Assembly: GCF_048060115.1 (NCBI RefSeq)
Contig: NZ_JBHMIM010000046.1
Location: 1-64,000 of the forward strand
DNA length: 64,000 bases
From: Micromonospora_E sp048060115
Lineage (GTDB): Bacteria > Actinomycetota > Actinomycetes > Mycobacteriales > Micromonosporaceae
Direction of reading: 5' to 3'
Numbering within the stretch: the stretch's first letter is position 1; the number at the start of each line of letters is the position of its first letter. The notes beneath the pieces were generated by a model, which saw nothing but the letters and a program-made list of their open reading frames with translations, was not told where the DNA came from and made no database searches. This document shows positions 17,990 to 26,563 of the stretch, one piece after another. The translations under genes were made by a program, and so were the position numbers.

Positions 17990-18718
17990 ATGTTGACGAT
18001 CGGGATGCTCGGCGGCATGAGCTGGGAAAGCAGCGCCCACTACTACCGGCTCGCCAACGAGTTGGTACGCGAGCGGCGCGGCGGCCACCATTCGGCCCGG
18101 TGCCTGCTCTACTCGGTCGACTTCGCCGAGATCGAGCGCATGCAGGCAGCCGGCGAGTGGGACGACGCCGGGCGGATGCTCGCCGACGCCGCCCGCCGGG
18201 TCGAGGCCGCCGGTGCCGACCTGTTGCTGCTGTGCACCAACACCATGCACCGCGTCGCCGACCAGGTCGCCGACGCGGTGCGGATCCCGCTGCTGCACAT
18301 CGCCGACGTGACCGCCGCCGAGGTTCGCCGGCACGGGCTGCACACCGTCGGGCTGCTCGGCACCGCCTTCACCATGGAGCAGGACTTCCTGCGCAGCCGG
18401 TTGGCCGGCCACGGGCTGACCGTGCTCGTGCCGGAGGCCGACGACCGCAAGATGATCCACAAGGTGATCTACGACGAGCTCTGCCTCGGCGAGGTCACCG
18501 AGTCGTCCCGCGCCGCCTGCCTGAAGGCGATCGACCGGCTGATCGGTGCCGGCGCGCAGGGGGTGATCCTCGGCTGCACCGAGATCGAGCTGCTGATCCG
18601 CCAGCAGGACACCGCGGTGCTGCTCTTCCCGACCACGCTGCTGCACATCACCGCCGCTGTCGAGCAGGCCATCGCGGCCGAGGCCACCGCCGTAGCCAGG
18701 GCCGTGGTGACGGCGTGA
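17990..18718 (+). CDS. Aspartate/glutamate racemase family protein
   Basis: A 242-residue PLP-independent racemase. It begins MLTIGMLGGMSWESSAHYYR, the typical start of the aspartate racemase (YgeA-like) group. Both catalytic cysteines are present, in LLLLCTNTMH and ILGCTEIELL, in the expected halves of the pseudo-symmetric protein. Members racemise Asp or Glu, or in YgeA other amino acids; specificity is not decided here. Single gene followed by a strong hairpin. Confidence 0.9.
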   Translation: MLTIGMLGGMSWESSAHYYRLANELVRERRGGHHSARCLLYSVDFAEIERMQAAGEWDDAGRMLADAARRVEAAGADLLLLCTNTMHRVADQVADAVRIPLLHIADVTAAEVRRHGLHTVGLLGTAFTMEQDFLRSRLAGHGLTVLVPEADDRKMIHKVIYDELCLGEVTESSRAACLKAIDRLIGAGAQGVILGCTEIELLIRQQDTAVLLFPTTLLHITAAVEQAIAAEATAVARAVVTA

Positions 18719-18719
18719 C

Positions 18720-18747
18720 CCCTCGGAGGATTCCGATCCTCCGAGGG
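18720..18747. terminator. Bidirectional terminator, 12-bp stem
   Basis: CCCTCGGAGGAT (18720-18731), loop TCCG, then ATCCTCCGAGGG (18736-18747): a perfect short-loop stem immediately after the racemase stop and 43 bp before the end of the convergent htpG. Confidence 0.85.
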
Positions 18748-18789
18748 ATCAGCGCACGATCGCGGGCGGGTCGACCGCCGCAACGACGA

Positions 18790-20700
18790 TCAGACGGTAC
18801 GGGCCAGCCGGTCGGCGAGCAGTTTCGCGAACCGGGCCGGCTCGTCCAGCTCGCCACCCTCGGCGAGCAGCGCGGTGCCGTACAGCAGCTCGGCGGTCTC
18901 GACGAGAGCCGGGTCGTCGGCCCGGCTGCCGTACGCCTCGCGCAGCCCGGTGACCAGCGGGTGGGCCGGGTTCAGCTCCAGGATCCGCTTGATCTTCGGC
19001 CCGTCCTGCCCCATTGCCCGGTACATCCGCTCCAGCGCCGGGGTCATGTCGCCGGCGTCGCCGACCAGGCACGCCGGTGAGGTGGTCAGCCGGGTGGACA
19101 GCCGTACCTCCTTGACGTGGGCGTCGAGGGTCTCGCCGAGCCAGCCCAGCAGCGGAGCGTACTGCTCCTTGCGCTGCTCCCGCTCCGGGTCCTTGCTCGA
19201 CTCGTCCTCGCCGTCCAGGTCGACCTGGCCCTGGGCGATCGAGCGCAGCTGCTTGCCGTCGTAGTCGGTGACCGAGGCGACCCACATCTCATCGACCGGG
19301 TCGGTGAGCAGCAGGACTTCGTACCCCTTGGCTTTGAACGCCTCCAGGTGCGGCGAGTTCTCGATCATGGTCCGGGACTCGCCGGTCATGTAGTAGATGT
19401 CGGTCTGGCCGTCGGGCATCCGCTCGATGTACTGCGCGAGGCTGGTCAGCTGCTCCGGGTCGTGGGTCGAGGCGAACGACGAGATGTCCAGGATCGCCCG
19501 CTGGTTCTCGAAGTCGTTGAGGAGGCCCTCCTTGACCGCCCGGCCGAGCTGGGTCCAGAAGGTGCGGTAGCGCTCGGCGTCGTTGTCCATCAACTCCTTG
19601 ACCGAGGAGAGCACCTTCTTGACCAGCCGGCGGCGGATCAGCTGGATCTGCCGGTCCTGCTGCAGGATCTCCCGGCTGATGTTCAGCGACAGGTCCTGTG
19701 CGTCGACGACCCCCTTGACGAAGCGCAGGTACTCCGGGATCAGCGCCGCACAGTCGTCCATGATGAACACGCGCTTGACGTACAGCTGCACGCCCCGCTT
19801 GGCGTCGCGCATGAACAGGTCGTACGGCGCCTGCGCCGGCACGAACAGCAGCGCTTCGTACTCGAAGGTGCCTTCGGCCTTCATGTGGATGATGTCGAGC
19901 GGGTCGTTCCAGTCGTGGCTGACGTGCTTGTAGAACTCCTTGTACTCGTCGTCGGTCACCTCGGAACGCGGTCGCGCCCACAGGGCCTTCATCGAGTTGA
20001 GGGTGACCGTCTCGCTGACGGTCTCCCCCTCCGACTCGCCGGGGCGCTCGGTCCGCGTCCGGATCGGCCAGGCGATGAAGTCCGAGTAGCGCTTGACGAT
20101 CTCCCGGATCTTCCATTCGTCGGTGTAGTCGAAGAGCTGGTCTTCTTTGTCTTCCGGCTTGAGATGCAGGGTGACCGTGGTGCCCTGCGGGGCGTCGTCC
20201 ACCGGCTCGATGGTGTAGGTGCCCTCGCCGGACGACTCCCAGCGGGTCGCCTCGGTCTCGCCGGCCCGACGGGTCAGCAAGGAGACCCGGTCGGCGACCA
20301 TGAAGGTGGCGTAGAAGCCGACCCCGAACTGCCCGATCAGCTCCTGGGACGCCGTGTCCTTGGACTCCTTGAGCTTGCGCAGCAGCTCGGCGGTGCCGGA
20401 TTTGGCGATCGTGCCGATCAGGCTGACGACCTCGTCACGGGACATGCCGATGCCGTTGTCCCGTACGGTGAGCGTCCGCTGCTCGCGGTCGACCTCGATC
20501 TCGACGTGCAGATCCGAGATGTCGACGTCGAGGTCCTTGTCGATCAGCGCCTGCAGCCGCAGTTTGTCCAGCGCGTCGGAGGCGTTCGAGATCAACTCCC
20601 GCAGGAAGATGTCCTTGTTCGAGTAGATCGAATGGACCATCAGCTGCAGGAGCTGGCGCGCCTCCGCCTGGAACTCACGCGTCTCAACCCCGGTGCTCAA
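18790..20700 (-). CDS. htpG: Molecular chaperone HtpG (Hsp90)
   Basis: A 636-residue Hsp90. It opens TREFQAEARQLLQLMVHSIY, SNKDIFLRELISNASDALDK with the ATP-binding Glu/Asn, and has DNGIGMSRDEV and GQFGVGFY in the GHKL ATPase domain. The middle domain carries the catalytic-loop Arg (LNISREILQQ) and the C-terminal dimerisation domain is complete. The start is a TTG at 20700 (AGGGAGGG upstream) overlapping the TGA of modC as TTGA. An htpG gene at the end of a molybdate-transport operon is unusual. Confidence 0.95.
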   Translation of the reverse strand: MSTGVETREFQAEARQLLQLMVHSIYSNKDIFLRELISNASDALDKLRLQALIDKDLDVDISDLHVEIEVDREQRTLTVRDNGIGMSRDEVVSLIGTIAKSGTAELLRKLKESKDTASQELIGQFGVGFYATFMVADRVSLLTRRAGETEATRWESSGEGTYTIEPVDDAPQGTTVTLHLKPEDKEDQLFDYTDEWKIREIVKRYSDFIAWPIRTRTERPGESEGETVSETVTLNSMKALWARPRSEVTDDEYKEFYKHVSHDWNDPLDIIHMKAEGTFEYEALLFVPAQAPYDLFMRDAKRGVQLYVKRVFIMDDCAALIPEYLRFVKGVVDAQDLSLNISREILQQDRQIQLIRRRLVKKVLSSVKELMDNDAERYRTFWTQLGRAVKEGLLNDFENQRAILDISSFASTHDPEQLTSLAQYIERMPDGQTDIYYMTGESRTMIENSPHLEAFKAKGYEVLLLTDPVDEMWVASVTDYDGKQLRSIAQGQVDLDGEDESSKDPEREQRKEQYAPLLGWLGETLDAHVKEVRLSTRLTTSPACLVGDAGDMTPALERMYRAMGQDGPKIKRILELNPAHPLVTGLREAYGSRADDPALVETAELLYGTALLAEGGELDEPARFAKLLADRLARTV

Positions 20701-21863
20701 TTGGGTTCCCTCCCTGGAGACGAACTACCTTGGGAAGCCGAGCTTCCACCGAGAATCGTACGGTCCGGTCCAGCGGGATACACCGCGGTCTCGGTTGCCT
20801 TCAGACTCGCCCAGACCTGCTGGCCGGGACGCAGTTCGAGATGGGCGGCACCGGACGTGGTGACGTCGACGCCGAGGGAGATCGGCCCGGTCAGCTCCAC
20901 CCGCAGCCGATCGCCGTTGGGCACGAGTGCGGCGACCGTGGCCGGCCAGGTGTTGCGCGGGCTGCCGTCGGGATGCTGCGCGAAGATCGCGACCGCCGAC
21001 GGCGGGAACGCGACGAACACCTCACCCTGCTGGGGCTCGGCGACGACGAGAGTGAACCCGCCGGGCAGCGTCACGACCACCCCGTCGGCCCGTCCCCGGT
21101 AGAGGTTGAGCCCGACCAGTCGGGCGACGTACTCGGTGCGTGGGCGGGCGGTGACCGTGGCCGCGTCGCCGGACTGCACCAACGTACCGTCTTCGATGAT
21201 CATCAGCCGGTCGGCGAGCACCATCGCGTCCAGCGGGTCGTGGCTGACCAGGACGGCGACGCCGGTATGCGTGGCGAGGTGCTGGCGCAGGTCGGCGCGG
21301 GTGTCGATCCGGGTCCGGGCGTCCAGGGCGGCGAGCGGCTCGTCGAGCAGGAGCAATTGCGGGCGTACGGCGAGTGCCCGGGCCAGCGCGACCCGCTGCG
21401 CCTGCCCACCGGACAGTTCCCGGGGTCGGCGGTCCGCGTAGCCCGGTAGCCCGACCCGGTCCAGCCAACCGGCCGCCTCGTTTCGGGCGGCCCGACGCGG
21501 CATTCCACGACTACGCGGCCCGAACGCCACGTTGTCCAGCACGCTGAGGTACGGAAAGAGCAGGTAGTCCTGGAAAACGACCCCGATACTGCGCCGGGCG
21601 GGGGGTACCAGCACCTGCCGGGCCGGATCGTCCAGCGGGGTGCCGCCGATCCGCAGGTGACCACCGTGTAGCGGCTGCAGGCCGGCGAGCGCCCGCAGCG
21701 CGGTGGTCTTGCCGGCACCGTTGGGCCCGAGTAGCGCTACCACCTCGCCGGGGGCGGCAGCCAGCCGCAGGTCGAGGGTGAAGCTGTCCCGCTCGACGAC
21801 CAGGTGCGCGTCCAGGTGGGCGGCGGGGGTCGACGCCCGCGCCACCTGCGGGTCGACGTTCAC
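20697..21863 (-). CDS. modC: Molybdate ABC transporter ATP-binding protein
   Basis: A 388-residue ATPase, started at GTG 21863 because this gives a GTGA overlap with modB. Walker A is LLGPNGAGKTT, signature LSGGQAQR, Walker B LLLLDEPLAALDARTR, and the switch VLVSHDPLDAM. The C-terminal ~100 residues form a TOBE/MOBE domain (HLELRPGQQVWASLKATETA) that binds oxyanions. It powers uptake of molybdate (or tungstate) with ModA and ModB. Confidence 0.93.
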   Translation of the reverse strand: MNVDPQVARASTPAAHLDAHLVVERDSFTLDLRLAAAPGEVVALLGPNGAGKTTALRALAGLQPLHGGHLRIGGTPLDDPARQVLVPPARRSIGVVFQDYLLFPYLSVLDNVAFGPRSRGMPRRAARNEAAGWLDRVGLPGYADRRPRELSGGQAQRVALARALAVRPQLLLLDEPLAALDARTRIDTRADLRQHLATHTGVAVLVSHDPLDAMVLADRLMIIEDGTLVQSGDAATVTARPRTEYVARLVGLNLYRGRADGVVVTLPGGFTLVVAEPQQGEVFVAFPPSAVAIFAQHPDGSPRNTWPATVAALVPNGDRLRVELTGPISLGVDVTTSGAAHLELRPGQQVWASLKATETAVYPAGPDRTILGGSSASQGSSSPGREPN

Positions 21864-22720
21864 CGCAGCCCACCCACCCATCGGTCGCGCAGCCCGGCCA
21901 GGATCACCACCGAGACGACCAGCAGCAGCAGGCTGAGCACGACCGCGGCTTCCAGGTCCTGCTCCAGGGCGAGGTAGACGGCCAGTGGCATCGTCTGCGT
22001 ACGGCCGGGGAAGTTGCCGGCGAAGGTGATGGTGGCACCGAACTCACCGAGCGCCCGCGCCCAGCAGAGCACCGAGCCGGCGGCAATGCCGGGTGCGACG
22101 ATCGGCAGGGTGACCCGACGGAAGGCGGTCCACCGGCCGGCGCCAAGGGTGGCGGCGGCTTCCTCGTAGCGCGGGTCGGCGCCGCGCAGCGCGCCTTCGA
22201 CGGCAATGATCAGGAACGGCATGGCGACGAACGCCTCGGCCAGCACCACGGCGGTGGTGGTGAACGGCACGGTGATGCCGAACGTGGTGTCGAGCCAGCT
22301 TCCGACCAGCCCACGCCGCCCGTAGACGAGCAGCAACGCGAGCCCGCCGACCACCGGCGGCAGCACCAGCGGCACGGTGACCAGTGCGCGGATCACGCCG
22401 CGACCGGGGAGCCGGGTACGGGCCAGCAGCCAGGCCAGTGGCACGCCGAGCAGCAGGCACAGCACGGTGGCCGCGGTGGCGGTCACCATCGACAGCCGGA
22501 GCGCGTCGAGGACACCGGGCGCGGTGAGTCGCTGCGGCAGCTCCGCCCATGGTGTCCGCGCCAGCAGCCCGACCAGCGGCAGCATCAGGAAGGTCAGCCC
22601 GGCCAGGGCCGGCAGGGCGAGAAAGACCGGCAGCGGGCTGCCCGCCTGCCGGCGGTCGGCCCGGCGACTGATCGCGCGGTCGGCCCGGCGGAGGTCGCGG
22701 CGGGCGTCGCGGTCGGTCAC
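21860..22720 (-). CDS. modB: Molybdate ABC transporter permease
   Basis: A 286-residue inner-membrane protein with a basic N-terminus and about six membrane segments. The EAA loop that docks to the ATPase is seen as YEEAAATLGAGRWTAFRRVT, then LPIVAPGIAAG, and the family-specific RALGEFGATITFAGN and PGRTQTMPLAVY are present, which point to the CysU/ModB group. GTG start at 22720 overlaps the modA stop (GTGA). Confidence 0.93.
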   Translation of the reverse strand: MTDRDARRDLRRADRAISRRADRRQAGSPLPVFLALPALAGLTFLMLPLVGLLARTPWAELPQRLTAPGVLDALRLSMVTATAATVLCLLLGVPLAWLLARTRLPGRGVIRALVTVPLVLPPVVGGLALLLVYGRRGLVGSWLDTTFGITVPFTTTAVVLAEAFVAMPFLIIAVEGALRGADPRYEEAAATLGAGRWTAFRRVTLPIVAPGIAAGSVLCWARALGEFGATITFAGNFPGRTQTMPLAVYLALEQDLEAAVVLSLLLLVVSVVILAGLRDRWVGGLR

Positions 22721-23520
22721 GGGGTCTCGAAGCCGGCTTCGGCCAGCACCGCCTGTCCGGCGGCGGAGCGGACGTACGCGATGAAGGCATCCGCCGCAGC
22801 CCGGTTCGCCGCCTGGGCCAGCGGCACGATCGGGTAGTCGTTGACCGCCTGCGCCGATTCGACGAACTCGACCGCGTCCACCTCGCCGGCGGCGGCCGCG
22901 GCGTCGGTGCGGTAGACCAGTGCCGCGTCGACCTCGCCGAGCCGCACCTTGGACAGTGCCGCCCGCACGTCGCGTTCCAGGGTGACCGGGACGAGATCGT
23001 CTCCGGCGGCGTCGAGGGCGGTGCGGGCGGCTGCCCCGCAGGGCACCTGCTCGGCGCAGAGGGCGACCTTGACTCCGGGCGCGGTGAGGTCGGCCAGGCC
23101 GGTGACGCCGGCCGGGTTGCCGTCCGGCACGGCGATGACCAGCTGGTTGCGGACGAAGACGGCCGGCTCGCCGGCGGCGTCGCCGGCGTCGACGACCGTC
23201 GCCATGGTGGCCGGGCTGGCGGCGGCGAAGACGTCGGCCGGGGCACCGGCGGTGATCTGCTGGGCGAGCTGTGAGCTGCCCGCGAAGCTGAAGGTGACGG
23301 TGACGCCGGGGTTGGCCGCCTCGAAATCGGCACCGACCCGGGTGAACGCATCGGTCAGCGAGGCGGCGGCGAGCACGGTGAGCGCTCCGGTGACCGACGC
23401 CGGTGTCGCGCCGGCACCGGAATCGCCAGCGCCGCCGGGGGCCGAGGCGGTGTCGGCACAGCCGGCCGTCACCACGGCGACGGCACCGACGAGCAGGGCG
23501 GAACGCAGGTTCCGGCGCAT
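22717..23520 (-). CDS. modA: Molybdate ABC transporter substrate-binding lipoprotein
   Basis: A 267-residue lipoprotein. The leader LLVGAVAVVTAGC ends in lipobox TAGC. The mature protein starts with LTVLAAASLTDAFTRVGADF, a ModA hallmark, followed by FSFAGSSQLAQQITAGAPAD and FAAASPATM, whose Ser/Ala main-chain groups bind the oxyanion. ATG 23520 shares a base with the preceding TGA (TGATG), so it is coupled to the regulator gene. Confidence 0.95.
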   Translation of the reverse strand: MRRNLRSALLVGAVAVVTAGCADTASAPGGAGDSGAGATPASVTGALTVLAAASLTDAFTRVGADFEAANPGVTVTFSFAGSSQLAQQITAGAPADVFAAASPATMATVVDAGDAAGEPAVFVRNQLVIAVPDGNPAGVTGLADLTAPGVKVALCAEQVPCGAAARTALDAAGDDLVPVTLERDVRAALSKVRLGEVDAALVYRTDAAAAAGEVDAVEFVESAQAVNDYPIVPLAQAANRAAADAFIAYVRSAAGQAVLAEAGFETP

Positions 23521-23912
23521 CAGTTGCTCCGCTCGACGACGACGTTGGTGGATTTGATGACGGCGGTCGCCGGGGCGCCGACGGTCAGGCCGAGCTGGTC
23601 GACGGCCTCCCGGCTCATCAGCGAGACGATCCGGAACGGACCAGCCTGGATGTCGACCTGGGCCATCACGGTGTCGCGGGTGACGGCGGTGACGATGCCC
23701 CGCATCCGGTTGCGGGCCGACGACCGGCCGACGCCGTCGTCGGGGTCGTCGGCCAGCGCGCGGGCGAAGGCCGCAAGGTCGGCGCCGTCGATCTCGCGGT
23801 GCCCGGTGCCGTCGCGGGTGGCGGCGAGTCTGCCGGCGTCGATCCAGCGTCGCACGGTGTCGACGCTCACGCCGAGCAGCTCGGCGGCCACACCGATCCG
23901 ATAGGTCGTCAC
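23520..23912 (-). CDS. HTH (excisionase-type) plus TOBE molybdate-responsive regulator
   Basis: A 130-residue protein from GTG 23912. Residues 1-60 are a MerR/Xis-type HTH: YRIGVAAELLGVSVDTVRRW, IDAGRLAATRDGTGHREIDG. Residues 65-130 are a mono-TOBE domain like molbindin/ModE C-terminus: SARNRMRGIVTAVTRDTVMA, then VGAPATAVIKSTNVVVER. It probably senses molybdate and controls the mod operon it heads. Confidence 0.9.
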   Translation of the reverse strand: MTTYRIGVAAELLGVSVDTVRRWIDAGRLAATRDGTGHREIDGADLAAFARALADDPDDGVGRSSARNRMRGIVTAVTRDTVMAQVDIQAGPFRIVSLMSREAVDQLGLTVGAPATAVIKSTNVVVERSN

Positions 23913-23929
23913 CTGGCCAGCCTAGCCCC

Positions 23930-23974
23930 GCAGATGCGAGGAAAAGCACTCGGGAAGCTAGCAGATGCTAGGAA
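23930..23974. promoter_or_regulatory. Repeated palindromic elements upstream of the mod operon
   Basis: GCAGATGCGAGGAA (23930-23943) and GCAGATGCTAGGAA (23961-23974) are near-identical direct repeats 31 bp apart, each centred on an inverted repeat (CGCAgaTGCG and CTAGCAgaTGCTAG). They lie 18-62 bp upstream of the HTH-TOBE gene, a good position for its operator, and the second overlaps the stop of the TetR gene. Confidence 0.5.
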
Positions 23975-24543
23975 CCTAGCGACTTGCGCAGACTGCGCAG
24001 GCACTGGTTGAGCGCCTCGTAGCGGGGCACCGCGTCGTCGTTGACGTACTGCCAACCGGCGTAGAGCAACGCCCACAGCAGTTGCTGCCCCCAGGCCGGG
24101 TCGACCTGCGGGTCGATGCTGCCGTCGGCATGGCCGCGTTCGATCAGCCGAAGCATCGACCGGTCGGCGTCGGTCTGCTCGCTCCACTCGGGCCGGCAGG
24201 CGTGCTGCGGGTCGTTGAAGATCATGGCGAGGGCGTCGCCGAGGGCGAAGTACTCGTGGCAGAGTCGCTCGATGGCGGCGAGCGCGGTGCCCTGGTCGAG
24301 GCGGGCGCGGTCGGTGGCACCGGCGATCTGCTCCAGCACGTGCTGGCTGAGCCCGTCGATCAGGTCGGAGCGCTCCGGGAAGTAGCGGTGCAGTGTGGTG
24401 CGGCCGACGCCGGCCTCGACGGCGATGTCGCCGAGGGAGGCCGCCGGGTCCCGGGACAGGGCGGTGATCGCCGCGTCGAGGATGGCCCGCCGGGTCCGGG
24501 CCCGGGTCGCCGTCTCCGCCGCGCCGAACTGTGCTTCCGCCAT
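23968..24543 (-). CDS. TetR family regulator
   Basis: A 191-residue protein from ATG 24543. The HTH is TRRAILDAAITALSRDPAAS, LGDIAVEAGVGRTTLHRYFP, ERSDLIDGLSQHVLEQI, standard for TetR. The C-terminal helices have the look of the sub-family with a Trp-rich end (WGQQLLWALLYAGWQYV). Divergent from the ABC exporter at 24623, with an operator-like palindrome between, so it most likely represses that exporter. Confidence 0.9.
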   Translation of the reverse strand: MAEAQFGAAETATRARTRRAILDAAITALSRDPAASLGDIAVEAGVGRTTLHRYFPERSDLIDGLSQHVLEQIAGATDRARLDQGTALAAIERLCHEYFALGDALAMIFNDPQHACRPEWSEQTDADRSMLRLIERGHADGSIDPQVDPAWGQQLLWALLYAGWQYVNDDAVPRYEALNQCLRSLRKSLGS

Positions 24544-24595
24544 GTGCGGGAAACTACCGTACGACGTGCCGTTAGCGAATGTTTGTTGACGCTTC

Positions 24596-24613
24596 TGGAA
24601 CATAAGTGTTCCA
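24596..24613. promoter_or_regulatory. TetR operator candidate TGGAACA-taag-TGTTCCA
   Basis: A perfect inverted repeat with 7-bp arms and a 4-bp centre in the 79-bp divergent region, starting 10 bp before the exporter ATG. The 18-bp size is typical of TetR-family operators. Confidence 0.65.
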
Positions 24614-24622
24614 CTTGAAGGT

Positions 24623-26494
24623 ATGACCGCTCCGGCCAACGTCGAACCCTCCGCCGCCGATCCCAGCCTGCCCCGGCTCCGCCTGCTCTGGTCGTTCGCC
24701 CGGCCGCACCGCCGCGCCCTGGGCCTCGGGCTGCTGCTCGCGCTGCTCGGATCCGCCGGCAGCCTGGCCACCCCGATGGTCACCAAGTGGGTGTTGGACA
24801 GCCTCTCCAGTTTCACCTCGCTGCGCGGACCGGTCCTCGCCCTGCTCGGCCTGCTCGCCCTCGGCGTGGTCATCTGGCTCTGGCAGTGGATCCTGCTCGG
24901 CACCGTCGGCGAACGGGTCGTCCTCGACGCCCGCGAGTCGATGGTGCGCCGGCTGTTCCGGGCCACCGTGCCGGCGGTGACCGGCCGGTCCACCGGCGAG
25001 TATGTCACCCGGGTCACCTCCGACACGGTGCTGCTGCGGGAAGCCGCCTCGGCCAGCGTCATCGGCCTGATCAACGGCTCGGTCATGCTGGTCGGCACGC
25101 TGGCGCTGATGGCAGTCCTCGACCTGGTGCTGCTCGGCGCGACCGTCGCGGCGGTGGCCGTGATGGCGTTCCTGTTCAGTCTGCTGATGCCGGGCATCGC
25201 CAAGGCGCAAGAGCGGGCCCAGGAACACGTCGGCACCCTCGGGTCGGTGCTGGAGGGGACGCTGCGGGCGATCCGGACCGTCAAGGTCAGCCGGGCCGAG
25301 CAGCGCCAGTCCGACCGGATCGTCGGCGAGGCCCGCGAGTCGGCCCGACAAAGCGTACGGGCGGTCCGCCGGGAGGCCTACGCCTGGACCATCGCCTGGA
25401 GCGGGATCCAGCTCGCCATCATCATGATCCTCGGGATCGGTGCCTGGCGGGTCGGCACCGGAGACCTCGCCGTGTCCAGCCTGATCGCCTTCCTGCTTTA
25501 CGCCTTCGGGCTGATGGAGCCGGTCACCACGCTCAGCCGACATCTCACCGCGCTGCAGTCGGGCATCGCCGCCGCCGGCCGGATCCGGCAGATCGAGGCG
25601 ATGCCGGCCGAAGCCGACCCCACGTCGGCGCCGGACAGTGACGCCGACACACCGGCCAGAGCCGGCACCCAGTTCGGCGCCACCGGCGACGACCGGCCGG
25701 TGCTGGAACTACGGCAGGTCACCGCCGGCTACGGCCCGGACCAGCCGGCGGCCGTACGCGACGTCGACCTGGCCGTGCCCCGGCGCGGCCACGTGGCGAT
25801 CGTCGGCCCGTCCGGTGCCGGAAAGACCACCATGTTCTCCCTGATCCTGCGGTTCCTCGCTCCGCAGCAGGGTGAGCTGCTGCTCGACGGCACGCCCTAC
25901 CCGGCGTTGAACCACACCGAGGTCCGGCAGCGACTCGCCTACGTCGAGCAGGACACTCCGGTGATCCCCGGCAGCATCCGGGAGAACCTCACCTTCACCT
26001 ATCCGGACGCCACCGACGCCGAGATCCGCCGCGCGCTGCACGCCGTCCGGCTCACCGAGAAGGTCGACTCGCTCAGCGACGGGCTGGACACCCCGCTGAG
26101 CCCGTCGTCGATGTCCGGCGGGCAGCGGCAACGGATCGCGCTGGCCCGCGCCATCCTGCGCCGCCCGGACGTACTGCTGCTCGACGAGGCGACCGCCCAG
26201 GTCGACGGGCTCACCGAGGCCGCCATTCACGACTGCATCCGGGAGCAGGCCCGGCACGGCGCGGTGGTCACCATCGCGCACCGGCTCTCCACCGTCATCG
26301 ACGCCGACACCATCGTGGTGATGCAGGCCGGGCGGGTTCGGGCACGCGGCGACCACCAGACGCTGCTGGCGACCGACGAGCTGTACCGCGACCTGGTGGA
26401 GGCGCTGCACATCGCACAGGCCGGCGACCGCGCCGACCCGCGGGCCGACGGCCGCCCGGACGCCGGCGCGCTGCTGGCGAGCACCGCCGGCTGA
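24623..26494 (+). CDS. ABC transporter, fused permease/ATPase (exporter type)
   Basis: A 623-residue half-transporter of the ABCB/MsbA kind. Six membrane helices span ~35-320 (type IV exporter fold), followed by an ATPase with Walker A IVGPSGAGKTTMF, Q-loop AYVEQDTPVIPGSIRENLTF, signature MSGGQRQR, Walker B DVLLLDEATAQVD and H-loop TIAHRLSTV. It should work as a homodimer exporting lipids or drugs. AAGGT precedes the ATG. Control by the divergent TetR is inferred from the shared palindrome. Confidence 0.93.
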   Translation: MTAPANVEPSAADPSLPRLRLLWSFARPHRRALGLGLLLALLGSAGSLATPMVTKWVLDSLSSFTSLRGPVLALLGLLALGVVIWLWQWILLGTVGERVVLDARESMVRRLFRATVPAVTGRSTGEYVTRVTSDTVLLREAASASVIGLINGSVMLVGTLALMAVLDLVLLGATVAAVAVMAFLFSLLMPGIAKAQERAQEHVGTLGSVLEGTLRAIRTVKVSRAEQRQSDRIVGEARESARQSVRAVRREAYAWTIAWSGIQLAIIMILGIGAWRVGTGDLAVSSLIAFLLYAFGLMEPVTTLSRHLTALQSGIAAAGRIRQIEAMPAEADPTSAPDSDADTPARAGTQFGATGDDRPVLELRQVTAGYGPDQPAAVRDVDLAVPRRGHVAIVGPSGAGKTTMFSLILRFLAPQQGELLLDGTPYPALNHTEVRQRLAYVEQDTPVIPGSIRENLTFTYPDATDAEIRRALHAVRLTEKVDSLSDGLDTPLSPSSMSGGQRQRIALARAILRRPDVLLLDEATAQVDGLTEAAIHDCIREQARHGAVVTIAHRLSTVIDADTIVVMQAGRVRARGDHQTLLATDELYRDLVEALHIAQAGDRADPRADGRPDAGALLASTAG

Positions 26495-26563
26495 GTCGTT
26501 TCGCCCGGCCGGCCAGGGGTATCCCGCAGGTCGGCGAGGTGGCGTGACCGGGAGGTGACGGAG

